Source: Alphaproteobacteria bacterium (GTDB lineage Bacteria; Pseudomonadota; Alphaproteobacteria; Rickettsiales; JADKJE01). Taken from it: a stretch of DNA of 64,000 nt. The notes beneath the pieces were generated by a model. The model saw nothing but the letters and a program-made list of their open reading frames with translations. It made no database searches and had not been told where the DNA came from. Below are positions 1 to 10,500 of this stretch, in pieces (within the stretch, counting starts at the first letter, position 1; each line of letters opens with the position of its first letter). The stretch covers positions 310,001 through 374,000 of the forward strand of contig JADKJE010000003.1 of assembly GCA_016722515.1 (NCBI GenBank), written 5' to 3'. The translations under genes and the position numbers were made by a program.

Positions 1-1
1 A

Positions 2-940
2 AACCACCAATCTACGGAAGCATTTAAACGGATGTTTGAAGATAATGGTATTCCAGTCAGCACATTGGAAGATAAAATCCGCGGGGAGATTTTATGGGGA
101 AAAGTAGTCCGCAAGACGATTTCGCCTAAAGTTCGTGTTAGTGATGCAGAAGTAGATGAAGTCATGGAACAAATGACGTTAAGCAAAAGTGAACGGATGG
201 TCGGTATCGAACAAATTTTATTGCCCATTGATGATAAAACGAACAGTACCAAGATATCAGAGCTTGCCAGCAATATCGTCAAGGAAATCAGGGATGGTAA
301 GTCTTTCCAGGCAATGGCCAGACAATTTTCGCCAACCGCACTTGAACATAAAGAAGATGAAATAGCCTGGGTACAGGAAAGCCAATTAGATGAAATACTG
401 GTTGGTGCAATTCATAAACTGAAAGAGGGTGAAGTATCCGATCCCATTCGTACGCCCGATGGCTACCTTATTGTAAAACTCGACGGCACTAAAGAGGTCG
501 TTAATGTGCATGGAGATAATGCCCAGCTCACCATGAAACAATTATTTGTGCCGATTCCTGAAGATAAGAGCAAAATCCCGCAACTGAAAGAGCAGTTGGG
601 ACAATTGAGGGAAACACTGAAGGGGTGCGAAAATTATGAAAAAATCGATCAATCCAGTATAGACGGTTTACATGTTGATACCATGACCATTGGCCTGAAT
701 GATATCCATCCTGAATTACGTTCGGTGGTTGAAGAGCAGCCGGTAGGTAAAGTGGGTGACATTGTCACAACATCGGTTGGCCTGCATGTGGTTACGGTTT
801 GTGAGCGCAGCCTTCCTGAAAAGGTACTACCTGAGCGTGAAAAAATCCGGCAGATGGTCCAGTTTAAAAAAATTGAATTAAAGGCCAAACATTATTTGCG
901 CGATTTACGTCGTAAGACCTATATCGAAATTAAAGAGTAG
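2..940 (+). CDS. surA: SurA-like periplasmic peptidyl-prolyl isomerase (5' end outside window)
   Basis: Periplasmic chaperone and parvulin-type prolyl isomerase that helps outer-membrane proteins fold. The frame is open to the left edge, with ten more codons before the first ATG at 32, so the signal peptide and part of the N-terminal chaperone domain are missing. From residue 50 of the visible part, IEQILLP starts a first parvulin-like domain ending in DGYLIVKL. A second, more degenerate one starts at MKQLFVP and ends at GLHVVTV. Two parvulin repeats followed by rsmA is a common proteobacterial arrangement, but pdxA, often found between them, is absent. The stop is 8 nt before the rsmA start, so the two are probably co-transcribed. 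A related PpiC/PrsA-type foldase is the main alternative. Confidence 0.85.
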   Translation, partial: NHQSTEAFKRMFEDNGIPVSTLEDKIRGEILWGKVVRKTISPKVRVSDAEVDEVMEQMTLSKSERMVGIEQILLPIDDKTNSTKISELASNIVKEIRDGKSFQAMARQFSPTALEHKEDEIAWVQESQLDEILVGAIHKLKEGEVSDPIRTPDGYLIVKLDGTKEVVNVHGDNAQLTMKQLFVPIPEDKSKIPQLKEQLGQLRETLKGCENYEKIDQSSIDGLHVDTMTIGLNDIHPELRSVVEEQPVGKVGDIVTTSVGLHVVTVCERSLPEKVLPEREKIRQMVQFKKIELKAKHYLRDLRRKTYIEIKE

Positions 941-948
941 GGCTGCTA

Positions 949-1779
949 GTGACATCCTTAGCCTCGTTGCCACCACTAAGAGAGATCGTAACAAAATATC
1001 AGATTTGGCCTGAAAAAGGATTAGGCCAACATTTTCTATTTGATTTCAACATCCTCGATCGCATCGTACGAGTGGCGGGTGATCTATCGACGATAACGGT
1101 GATGGAAATAGGCCCTGGCCCTGGCGGACTTACACGCGCATTACTTGCTGGTGGGGCTAAGCATTTGATTGTGATTGAACAGGATCATCGCTGTATTGAA
1201 GCGCTACAGGAAATTAAAGAAATTGTGGGTGAGCCATTAGAGATTGTGCATGGCGATGCAATGGTGGCGGATGAAATGGCCCTCACTGAGGGGAAGGCAC
1301 GGCCTTTTGCACTGGTGGCCAATTTGCCTTATAATATCTCAACCCAGTTGATTGCCAAATGGATTGGTATCGCAGATAACATTTCTACGATGGTGTTGAT
1401 GGTTCAAAAGGAAGTTGCTCAGCGCCTTATTGCCAAACCTCACACCAAACATTACGGCAGGCTTTCGGTTTTGGCGCAATGGCGCTGCGAATGCTATATT
1501 GCCTTTGATGTCAATCCCAGTAATTTTGTTCCACCGCCTAAGGTGATGTCGTCGATTTTAGTCTTAAATCCTCGTTCGTCACCTATTGCGGTAGATCAGG
1601 CTATTTTAGAGAAGGTAGTCAAAGCGGCCTTTAGCCAACGCCGTAAAATGGTTAAAGCCGGGCTTAAACAAATTTCAGCCAATGTCGATGCTTGGTTGGA
1701 GGCTGCCGGAATTGATGGAACGCTGCGGGCAGAAAATTTAAGCGTTGAGGATTACTGCAGGTTAAGTAATACGCTGTAG
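949..1779 (+). CDS. rsmA: 16S rRNA (adenine1518/1519-N6)-dimethyltransferase RsmA
   Basis: Dimethylates two adjacent adenines in the 3' terminal helix of 16S rRNA late in small-subunit assembly, using S-adenosylmethionine. The family motifs are all visible: GQHFLFD near residue 26, the SAM-binding loop EIGPGPGGLT near 55, acidic VIEQD, HGDAM, the catalytic NLPYNIST near residue 127, and FVPPPKV near 190. At 276 residues it is full length for KsgA/RsmA. The start is GTG at 949, 8 nt after the surA stop, which suggests translational coupling. No conflicting features are seen. Confidence 0.95.
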   Translation: MTSLASLPPLREIVTKYQIWPEKGLGQHFLFDFNILDRIVRVAGDLSTITVMEIGPGPGGLTRALLAGGAKHLIVIEQDHRCIEALQEIKEIVGEPLEIVHGDAMVADEMALTEGKARPFALVANLPYNISTQLIAKWIGIADNISTMVLMVQKEVAQRLIAKPHTKHYGRLSVLAQWRCECYIAFDVNPSNFVPPPKVMSSILVLNPRSSPIAVDQAILEKVVKAAFSQRRKMVKAGLKQISANVDAWLEAAGIDGTLRAENLSVEDYCRLSNTL

Positions 1780-1901
1780 TAAGCACGGCTACTTATGAGA
1801 TTGCCTTAGACGTTGTCACTATGGCTCTTTGAGGAGGAGGGGACAAAAGAAAGGCATAACGTCCTTGCACCAACCAAAAATCTCACTTATCATTAAAATG
1901 T

Positions 1902-3716
1902 ATGGGAACAATCTATCATCAACGTCTTCACCGTTTGCGAGAGCAACTTAATCAGCAAAACCTGGAAGGGTTTATTGTACCTTCGCATGATGCGTTTCAA
2001 GGTGAGTATACACCTGCATGTGCCAAAAGGCTTGAATGGATAACTGGTTTTAGCGGTTCTATGGGATTGGCTATTATCCTAAAACATCAGGCCGCTTTTT
2101 TTACGGATGGCCGGTATACGTTGCAGGCAAAAGAGCAGGTTTCTGAAAAAGATTATATCCATTTTAATATCGTAAACGACAAGCCAGCCCAATGGCTGAA
2201 GCGTGCTATCACGAATGACATGAAAATTGGTTTTGATCCCTGGCTGCATACTGAAAACCAGCTTAAGCCTTACGTGCAGGAAGGTATCCAGCTGGAACCT
2301 GTTAGCTACAATATGATTGATATTATTTGGGAGGATCGCCCTCAGCCTCCCGCAACTCTGGTTGTTCCTTACCCAGATAAATATGCCGGTGAAACCAGCG
2401 ACTTTAAACGGCAACTCGTAGCTTTAATGCTCCAGAAAAACCGTGTTGATGCTTTCATGCTGACCTCTCCAGAAAGTATTTGCTGGTTACTGAATATTCG
2501 TGCCCATGATGTTCCATGCACCCCCTTAGTGCTTGCTTATGCCTTAATCGATAGCCAGGGGCAGGTGATGTTATTTGTCGATGCCGACCGCATGAGTGAA
2601 GAGGTATTTACTCATCTAGGACCTGGGGTGACTATTATACCTTCCCGGCAGTTAGAACAGGTTATTTCAGGCTTATCTAAAGTCTACCCACATATTGGTC
2701 TTGATAGTGCCAATGCTGCCGTATGGTTTCCTTCCCAATTTAAAAAGCACCATATTCAGACTATCAACATCACAGATCCCTGTGTTTTGCCTAAGGCTTG
2801 TAAAAATACCGTTGAAATAGAAGGGATGCAAAGCAGCCATGTTCGTGACGGTGTGGCTGTTACTCAATTTTTATGTTGGGTCGATCAACAGCTTGCTCAA
2901 AAACAGCCTCTTTCAGAAATATCTGCAGCGGATTATTTATTTCAATTAAGGGCAAAGCAAACCAATTTTTTAGATGTAAGTTTTGAATCGATCTCCGGTT
3001 TTGCCGGTAACGGTGCTATTGTCCATTATCGTGTTAGCGAAAAAACAAATAAACCGATTCAGGGAAATGGTCTTTACCTTATCGATTCTGGTGGACAATA
3101 TTGGGATGGCACTACCGATATTACCCGTACGATTGCTATAGGCACCCCCACAGAGGCGATGCGCCGGCATTACACCCTGGTGCTCAAAGGCCATATTGCT
3201 CTATCCAGTGCCGTTTTCCCAGAAGGCACAAGCGGTCATCAATTGGATATTCTGGCGCGCCAGTTTCTATGGAAAGAAGGCCTTGATTATGATCATGGTA
3301 CTGGGCATGGAGTCGGGTGCTATTTAAGTGTCCATGAAGGACCGCAGCGTATCAGTAAGGCACTGAATAATGTGCCTTTACAGCCGGGAATGGTGGTATC
3401 CAATGAGCCTGGATTTTATCTCCAAGACGAATATGGTATCCGTATAGAAAATTTAATCGTGGTGGTTCCGCGTTCTGATTTAAACCATGAGAACGGACCT
3501 AAATATTTTGGATTTGAAACACTAACCCAGGTTCCTTACGATAGCCGGCTGATTGAAAAATCATTATTAACGATTCATGAGCAGCGATGGATTAAGGCGT
3601 ACCATCTGGGAGTTTATAATAGATTGAAAGAATGGCTGAATACAGATGTCCTACAATGGCTGGAAGAAAATATGAAGAATTCAGTCAATTCAGGTACAGA
3701 GCAACACCAAGGGTGA
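1902..3716 (+). CDS. pepP: Xaa-Pro aminopeptidase (aminopeptidase P, M24B)
   Basis: Cytosolic dinuclear-metal peptidase that removes an N-terminal residue preceding proline. Two creatinase-like N-terminal domains are followed by the pita-bread catalytic domain. The five metal ligands of the family can be placed: two Asp in DSGGQYWDGTTD (about residues 393-404), His in HGTGHGVG, and Glu in NEPGFY and in RIENL. The 604-residue length matches the long, three-domain form (eukaryotic APP1-like, common in alphaproteobacteria) rather than the about 440-residue E. coli PepP. It lies 122 bp after rsmA and is followed by the palindromic repeat array, which may end its transcript. Confidence 0.92.
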   Translation: MGTIYHQRLHRLREQLNQQNLEGFIVPSHDAFQGEYTPACAKRLEWITGFSGSMGLAIILKHQAAFFTDGRYTLQAKEQVSEKDYIHFNIVNDKPAQWLKRAITNDMKIGFDPWLHTENQLKPYVQEGIQLEPVSYNMIDIIWEDRPQPPATLVVPYPDKYAGETSDFKRQLVALMLQKNRVDAFMLTSPESICWLLNIRAHDVPCTPLVLAYALIDSQGQVMLFVDADRMSEEVFTHLGPGVTIIPSRQLEQVISGLSKVYPHIGLDSANAAVWFPSQFKKHHIQTINITDPCVLPKACKNTVEIEGMQSSHVRDGVAVTQFLCWVDQQLAQKQPLSEISAADYLFQLRAKQTNFLDVSFESISGFAGNGAIVHYRVSEKTNKPIQGNGLYLIDSGGQYWDGTTDITRTIAIGTPTEAMRRHYTLVLKGHIALSSAVFPEGTSGHQLDILARQFLWKEGLDYDHGTGHGVGCYLSVHEGPQRISKALNNVPLQPGMVVSNEPGFYLQDEYGIRIENLIVVVPRSDLNHENGPKYFGFETLTQVPYDSRLIEKSLLTIHEQRWIKAYHLGVYNRLKEWLNTDVLQWLEENMKNSVNSGTEQHQG

Positions 3717-4773
3717 CGCTCGCTCAATCAAACATTATATTGCCTCCTTCCCAAAAAACTCCGTCATCGTCAACCTTCTAAAGTAGTATGAGCTGAAGGC
3801 GAGTACTGCTTTATTCCACATTACTGTGATTCAGGCACCGAAGTGAAGGAATTGCGCTGGTCGCGCAATCAGTATTGCGCTGGATTCCCACCCTTTTTAA
3901 GCAGCACTCGCCTACGGCTCATACTGCTTAAAAAGGGTGAGAATGACGCCCTACACACTCCGTCGTCATCTTTAGACCATATAGCGTAAATACTGTGATT
4001 CAGGCACCGAAGTGAAGGAATTGCGCTGGTCGCGCAATCAGTATTGTGCTGGATTCCCACCCTTTTTAAGCAGCACTCGCCTACGGCTCATACTGCTTAA
4101 AAAGGGTGAGAATGACGCTCTACACACTCCGTCGTCATCTTTAGACCATGTAGCGTAAATACTGTGATTCAGGCACCGAAGTGAAGGAATTGCGCTGGTC
4201 GCGCAATCAGTATTGTGCTGGATTCCCACCCTTTTTAAGCAGCACTCGCCTACGGCTCATACTGCTTAAAAAGGGTGAGAATGACGCTCTACACACTCCG
4301 TCATCTTCAGACCATGTAGCGTAATTACTGTGATTCAGGCACCGAAGTGAAGGAATTGCGCTGGTCGCGCAATCAGTATTGTGCTGGATTCCCACCCTTT
4401 TTAAGCAGCACTCGCCTACGGCTCATACTGCTTAAAAAGGGTGAGAATGACGCTCTACACACTCCGTCGTCATCTTTAGACCATGTAGCGTAAATACTGT
4501 GATTCCCACACACTCCGTCATCTTCAACCTTCTAAAGTAGTATGAGCCGAAGGCGAGTGCTGCGTTAGAAGGTTGGAGATCCAGCACAACACTGATTGCG
4601 CGACCAGCGCAATTCCATGATTTGCTGCGTATGAACCAGGCACAGATGTCTATAGTAAAAAAGGATGGAAGTACTAAAAAAAAGGTCTGAAGATAAAGGC
4701 GTGTGCGGGAACAGCCAATATAATTCTCTAAAACCTCGTTTCGGGCATCCCATTGACGAAGACAGCAAAAACT
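3717..4773. repeat. Intergenic palindromic repeat region between pepP and argD
   Basis: About 1 kb with no convincing gene between two convergent genes. Its core (3823-4495) is four near-identical tandem units beginning ACTGTGATTCAGGCACC at 3823, 3992, 4161 and 4327, so the spacing is 169, 169 and 166 bp, with a fifth unit breaking off after about 10 bp at 4496. Each unit contains a small hairpin (TTGCGC/GCGCAA) and a large one whose 16-bp arms are CACCCTTTTTAAGCAG and its exact reverse complement. The flanks (3770-3810 and 4520-4615) carry inverted and degenerate pieces of the same modules. It resembles dispersed intergenic palindromic elements (BIME or RPE types) and could terminate transcription from both sides. 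The short repeating minus-strand ORFs inside are by-products of the repeat. Confidence 0.9.
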
Positions 4774-5967
4774 CTATGACGTGCAAACACTCGCCAAAAT
4801 AGCCACCGCTTCATCACAATGACTTTCGTCAATAATAAGTGGCGGTAAGATACGGATAACATTATCCCCTGCGGGAACAGTTAATAATCCGGCACGGCGC
4901 AGTATTTCTGCAAACTCCCTGCATTCTGGCTCTACTTTTAGTCCTAAAATCAGGCCAACTCCCCGTACTTCTTTGATGGTTTCTGGGAATTGCTTGACTA
5001 AGCCTTCTAGTTTTTGGTGGAGATATTGTCCAACGTGCTGGACATGGTCTAAGAAACCTTTTTCTAAAATCACATCCAGGACTGCATTGCCTACGGCCAT
5101 TGCCAACGGATTACCACCATAGGTAGTGCCGTGTGAACCCTGGGTCATGGCTTGTCCTACTTTTTCATTTGCAAGGCACATTCCCAGAGGAAAACCATTA
5201 CCAATACCTTTTGCAGATGCAACGATATCCGGTGTTACTCCCAGATAATCATACGCGTATAATTTGCCGGTACGACCTACGCCACATTGCACTTCATCAA
5301 GGAACAATAACAAGCCATGTTCCTGGCATAATTGCTTAACTCCTTGGATAAAAGCGGGATTCGCAACCGAAATGCCGCCTTCACCTTGTATGGGCTCCAG
5401 TAAAACAGCTGCGGTTTGTGGGGTGATGGCAGCTTTAACGGCCTCAAGGTCATTAAAGGGAACATTATCAAACCCTTCAAGAAGAGGCTCATACCCTTTT
5501 GTCAGTGATTCTTTTGCGGCGGCTGAGATGGCAGCGATCGTTCTGCCGTGGAAGGCGTTTGAAAAGGTAATGATCCGGTACCTATCGGGTTGGCCAATAT
5601 GGTCAAAATATTTACGTACCATTTTAATGCCACACTCGATGGCTTCAGTACCAGAGTTGCAAAAGAAAACTGAATCTGCAAAGGTGTTTTCAACTACACG
5701 TTGTGCCAATTTCTCCATGCCGCTATTCGCGTAGACATTCGAAATATGCCAGATTTTATCGGCCTGGTCTTTGAGCGCCTTGTTTACATGTGGATGCACA
5801 TGCCCAAGCGAATTCACAGCAATACCTGCCGCAAAATCAAGGTAGCGCTTCCCATCTTCTGCGTAAAGATAAGGACCTTTACCATGGTCAAAAGTAATCG
5901 TGGAGCGCTTATAAACAGGGAGTACGGGAGTAATCAAGGCAGTCTTCCATTGTGGGGGGTTATTCAT
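4774..5967 (-). CDS. argD: Acetylornithine aminotransferase (class III, PLP)
   Basis: PLP-dependent class III transaminase that converts N-acetylglutamate semialdehyde to N-acetylornithine in arginine synthesis, and often also acts in the diaminopimelate pathway. Family signatures are visible: NSLGHVHP near residue 52, FCNSGTEAIE near 103, FHGRT near 140, LLEPIQGEGG near 190, the LFLDEVQCGVGRTG cofactor segment near 222, and the probable Schiff-base lysine in SAKGIGNGFP near 255. The length of 397 residues is standard. No other arg gene is adjacent in the window, so the exact substrate (acetylornithine, succinylornithine or GABA-like) is inferred from similarity only. Confidence 0.88.
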   Translation of the reverse strand: MNNPPQWKTALITPVLPVYKRSTITFDHGKGPYLYAEDGKRYLDFAAGIAVNSLGHVHPHVNKALKDQADKIWHISNVYANSGMEKLAQRVVENTFADSVFFCNSGTEAIECGIKMVRKYFDHIGQPDRYRIITFSNAFHGRTIAAISAAAKESLTKGYEPLLEGFDNVPFNDLEAVKAAITPQTAAVLLEPIQGEGGISVANPAFIQGVKQLCQEHGLLLFLDEVQCGVGRTGKLYAYDYLGVTPDIVASAKGIGNGFPLGMCLANEKVGQAMTQGSHGTTYGGNPLAMAVGNAVLDVILEKGFLDHVQHVGQYLHQKLEGLVKQFPETIKEVRGVGLILGLKVEPECREFAEILRRAGLLTVPAGDNVIRILPPLIIDESHCDEAVAILASVCTS

Positions 5968-6067
5968 ACCTCTTTTTTAACGCTAAATCATAGAAAAATC
6001 AATGGAAATATCTAGGTTTAAAAATAATTTGATAGGAATCCCTTGTTCGTTTATCACCATGTTTTTA

Positions 6068-6844
6068 CTAATCCTTCAACCGATAGCCTTTTGCTATCAT
6101 GATGTGTGCGGCTGTCCAGAGTACTACGCAGCATCCCAGCAGGCACAGCATGCCATTCATTAATGGGCTATCATGATAACCCGTGATCGCATAGCGAAAA
6201 CCATCTATCATATAAAAGAAAGGGTTATATTGGCTGACATGGAACCAAAAGGGAGGTAAATGGTGTACGGAATAAAAGGTTCCCGATAAGAACGCCAAAG
6301 GTGTAATGACATAACTGGTCACGGCGGCCATTTGGTCGAATGTTTCCGAAATGATACCGCCGACCATCCCAAGCAGTGCCAGTAATAAGGATGCCATGAA
6401 CGAATAATACAGAAGTGCCCCAAAGCTGTGCAGCTGAAACGGAATAAACAAATAAACGGCGCCACCAACGAGTAGACCGACCATTAAACCACGGGTTACC
6501 GCACCCAAACTTAAAGCAACCACAATTTCGAGTGAACTAAAGGGAGGCATGAGCAGGTCGATAATATTCCCCATCACTTTTCCCATAATGAGGGTTGAGC
6601 TGGAATTGGCAAAAGCATTCTGCACCATGGCCATCATAATCAGGCCAGGGGCAACAAATTGCTGAAAGGGGATATCTTTGACGTAACTGACATTGTGGCC
6701 GAGCGCCAGAGAAAAAACGGCCAAAAAGAGCAGGGAAGTAACGACGGGTGCTAACAATGTTTGGTTATAGACCTTAAGAAAGCGTTTCACTTCTTTTAGA
6801 TAAAGGGCAAACATCCCTCTGTAATTAATAGCGTTTACAAGCAT
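6068..6844 (-). CDS. ABC-2 type transporter permease
   Basis: Integral inner-membrane protein of 258 residues with about six hydrophobic segments, starting at LLAPVVTSLLFLAVFSLALG near residue 30 and ending near VLWTAAHIMIA. The pattern and length fit the ABC-2 permease family (YadH/NodJ type), which exports polysaccharides, drugs or lipids together with a separate ATPase. The segment PLAFLSGTFYSV near residue 180 is typical of that family. No ATPase gene adjoins it here, so the partner must be elsewhere, perhaps to the left of a rearranged operon. The substrate cannot be predicted. Confidence 0.8.
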   Translation of the reverse strand: MLVNAINYRGMFALYLKEVKRFLKVYNQTLLAPVVTSLLFLAVFSLALGHNVSYVKDIPFQQFVAPGLIMMAMVQNAFANSSSTLIMGKVMGNIIDLLMPPFSSLEIVVALSLGAVTRGLMVGLLVGGAVYLFIPFQLHSFGALLYYSFMASLLLALLGMVGGIISETFDQMAAVTSYVITPLAFLSGTFYSVHHLPPFWFHVSQYNPFFYMIDGFRYAITGYHDSPLMNGMLCLLGCCVVLWTAAHIMIAKGYRLKD

Positions 6845-7021
6845 AAAGTCTCACTTTGATATCCACATGGGCCCGTTGGCCAGAGAATTAAAATCTTATC
6901 TTATGATAAATACTAGCCACTTGTGAAGTTATTTTAAGAAACTGATTGTTTGCGGAAAAAAAATGCTCTAGTATCACACGCAAAGTCTATTTCCATCAAT
7001 CCCATTGAGAGGCTAATTTAT

Positions 7022-7549
7022 ATGACAAATCAATCACTTACTCTTCGTTCGGAGACCGCAAATAAGTCGCATCGTTGGAGTATCAGGAAGTTCAAAAAAT
7101 TTGTCGTTAATTATTGCTCATCGTGGTTAATGGGTGGTATCGTGTCTATGAGCCTCGTGAATATGGCACTGGCTGCTCCAACAGGAGGGCAGGTCGTTTC
7201 AGGTAACGCCACGATCACACAGGATGGAAAATCCACGGTCATTGACCAGAGTTCGCAAGTTGCCAAAATCGATTGGACCAGTTTCTCAACTCAAACAGAT
7301 GAATCAGTTACCTTTAACCAGAATAACTCAAGCTCAATAGCAATCAATGAAGTCATCGGTGGAGTTCCAAGCTTTTTGATGGGAAGCTTGACCGCCAATG
7401 GACGCGTTTTCATTATTAACCAAGCGGGTATTGTTTTTGGAAAAGATTCCAGGGTAAACGTTGGTTCCTTGCTTGCTACCACCTCAGCACTCACATCACT
7501 GGATGAAACAACCGGTCAAATGACCTTTGCCAGTGACACGGGGGGGTAA
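7022..7549 (+). CDS. Filamentous haemagglutinin-like exoprotein, N-terminal part (frame broken at G7)
   Basis: Encodes the signal peptide and the first half of a two-partner-secretion (TPS) domain. The chosen start is ATG 7022, which has GAGAGG about 10 nt upstream; an in-frame TTG at 6950 has no such site. The n-region is long and basic, the hydrophobic core is WLMGGIVSMSLVNMALA, and cleavage after ALA near residue 52 is likely. The TPS domain then runs through GGQVVSGNATI, INEVIGG and FIINQAGIVFG, the last being the family's NPNGI-like motif. The frame stops at TAA 7547 straight after seven G (7540-7546). With six G it would read on into the next feature as DTGGNVINRGS, giving one protein of about 3,140 residues. 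Confidence 0.85.
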   Translation: MTNQSLTLRSETANKSHRWSIRKFKKFVVNYCSSWLMGGIVSMSLVNMALAAPTGGQVVSGNATITQDGKSTVIDQSSQVAKIDWTSFSTQTDESVTFNQNNSSSIAINEVIGGVPSFLMGSLTANGRVFIINQAGIVFGKDSRVNVGSLLATTSALTSLDETTGQMTFASDTGG

Positions 7550-10500
7550 CGTCATTAACCGCGGTTCGATTACGGTTTCAAATGGTGGGTTTGCTGTTCT
7601 TGCTGCCCCTTATGTTGAGAACACGGGTTATATCCAAGCTAATTTAGGGCATATCGAACTTGCATCGGCAAGCCATTTTACCGTGGATTTGCGGGGTGAT
7701 AATTTGATTACCTATGATGTAGCGAAAGTTAATGCAAGCCGATTGGGTGTTAAAAACACCGGTACGTTGAAAGCGCAATCTGGAACTGTTGTTATCAGTG
7801 CTAAAACAGCAAATGACCTGGTGACGGGTGTCGTGAACCTTGACGGTGTAATTGATGCTGATTCATTTGGTTCAGGCAACGACGGTGGTAAGGTTTTGAT
7901 TGCTTCCAATGGCGCTATCAACCAAAATGATGTTAAAATAACGGCTAATGGTGGTGTGGATGGCAATGGTGGTCAGATCATCACCAAGGCTGATGGCATG
8001 AATAACCTGACGTCTGGCGCTGTATTAGAAGCAAAAGGTGGTAGTACTAAAGGTGATGGTGGTTTTATCGAGGTCAGCGGTGGTGACTTTATACTTGCCG
8101 GTTCAGTCAATGCGTCTGCACCCAATGGAGCTGCTGGTACATTCCTACTTGATCCTACCAATATCAACATTAAAAATGGTTCGGGCGTAGCCACAGTCAG
8201 CACTGTCTATGAGCAAACCATTGAGGCCTTGTCTCAAGCTGGAACCAATGTCACTCTGGTCGCGGATAGACAAATTACGTTAGAAAATTTGGCCGACAAC
8301 CTCCTTCAGGGTGGTTCAGGTAGTATTACCCTGCAAAGCCAGGGACAACAGATCATTCCTGGGGTTCGTTTGCCAGCTGGTGGTGTATCGTTTAACGATT
8401 TAAACGATACCATCGCTACCACAACAGGTAACATCACCATTATTGGACGTGCAGATGGTATTAACATTGGTAATCTGCAAACCGGTGGTGTTGGCGTATA
8501 TAATCCAGGCGATATTTTCCTGACGACATCGAACTTGGGAAATATTTCGGTTAAAAACATTATGATGAATGGTCAGGCTGTTGGTTCAGCCGGCAATGCC
8601 GATGCTAAGGTCGTCATCAATTCGGCTAAAGATGTTACCATCAACGGTAATATCAACGTAGCATTAAGCCATACCAACACATCAGGTCCTGGTGTATTTA
8701 ACCTGCTTTCATCGGTTGATATTGATGCTGATCGGGATATAACCATTAATGGCAATGTCGGTGTTCAGACGACTGGTGATGTAAATGGTGCAAACGGTAC
8801 AGCGACTTCTAAATTTTCGCTTGAAAGTGGTAAGTCTCTCATCGTTGGTTTAGCAGCGGATATCACGGTTAACGGTAACATTAATGTTACCTCTGATATC
8901 GGCAATCCATTACTGGCTTCAGGCTCAAATGGCAATTTTACTGCGCTTTCGGATGTCACAATGAAAGCGCCAGATAAAGTAAAACAGATTGGAGATACGT
9001 ATGTATCGTCATTGGCTAATGCTGTATCGGGTAATGCTAATGCACAGACCAATGTTGATGTTGAAGGCGGTACGCGCATCATTGCTGGGTATTTCGGCAG
9101 CGTGACCCTTCAAGGAAAATTAACAGCCCTTTCAGATGCCTCGGTTTCCTATGATGCTGGTGTCAGCACCCTGACTACGGCTAATGCCAATACGGATGTT
9201 AATCTGAACGCAGCTGATGGTGTGTTTGTTACGAATGATATTAATATCGATGCGACAGCTCAAAATTTGGCTCAAAATGCAGGCTCTGCCGTCGCTAACG
9301 CTAATTTAAATGCAGCAGCAGGCTGGCAGAATGTGAATGGTGATATCCTATTGAGTGGTAACTTTAATGTGTCGGCCAATGCTGGTGTGAGTTCAACCAA
9401 CGTGACGGCTACTACTGTAGAGGCTGATGCTCAAGCTAGTCTGACGGCGGTTAATAACATAATACTCGATTCTACAAATGCCCCAATAAACATTTCTGCT
9501 ACGGCAAATGGCGGTCTTTCTGCCCGTGCTTTGGCTGATGTTGACCTCACCGCAGGTGAAGAAAGCCGCACAGCGGAAGGTTCGGTCACGGTAAAAGATA
9601 GCGTGGTGGTTGCTTCAACCGCTAATAGCCAAAATGGCAACCATGCCGATGGCAGATCGACCTTCAATATCAGTGCAGCAAATGATGTTGACCTTCAACA
9701 AAGCGTTGCGGTAACTTCGGTTGTTGATAATGGTGGTACCGGCTTGGCGAGTGCGCTTGCATCGGCAGATATTGCCGCTGGTGCTTATTGGACCGATTTA
9801 GGAACCTTGACGATGGGTAATGGCCTTACCGTCAGTGCTACAACTGTTCCAGGTGGAAATGTTGACCTTGCGAATGCGACGGCTAATACAACCTTATTTG
9901 CTTATGAAAATATTAACATCCAAGGCGATGTGAGCGTAAACGCTGATGCACAAAGTTCAAACAGTGGTGATGGCGATGTTGTCGCAAACGCACATTTAAG
10001 TGCCAATGCTTCTAATGATATTGCGGTTAGCGGTGCTCTTACGATTGCTGCTAACGCCAACAACAGCGCTTCTGATGGTAAAGCTTCGGCAAATGCTGGC
10101 GCTGCCTTGACTGCGGCCCATGATATAACATTGGGTGCGGTGTCTATTACTGGCGATGCACAGAATAATTCCTCAAATGGCGCTGATGCAATCGCACATG
10201 CTGGGCTTATCGCCAGTGCAGGAAACGATATTACGCTTACCACAACGTTAATTCATGCCAATGCGAGCAATGAATCTTCTGATGGTAGCGCGTATGCTAA
10301 CGCTTTACAGTCTCTTTCTGCTGGACGGGATATTGCCCAATCGGGTTCGGTCTCTGTCGCGGCGAGCACATATAATGACGATGGATCAATGAGCCTTGCT
10401 TATGCAACAGTTTCAGCCAACGCTTCTCGTAATGTATTGTTTGCTGATGATTTAACCGTGGCAACAGGGGCAACCAATGATGGCAGTGATGGTTCTGCGA

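Noticed and set aside
3869..4395. Three nearly identical 62-63-codon minus-strand ORFs
   Set aside because: They are produced by the 169-bp repeat units, overlap each other by 22-23 nt across the repeat boundary, and have no ribosome-binding sites.
4565..4786. 73-codon minus-strand ORF next to argD
   Set aside because: It overlaps argD's end and the degenerate repeat flank; no codon or start signals.
5264..5734. 156-codon plus-strand ORF opposite argD
   Set aside because: Fully antisense to a well-supported gene; composition is typical of a shadow frame.
8306..8560. Antisense ORFs along the adhesin gene
   Set aside because: The Asn/Ala-rich coding strand leaves long open antisense frames; none has start signals.
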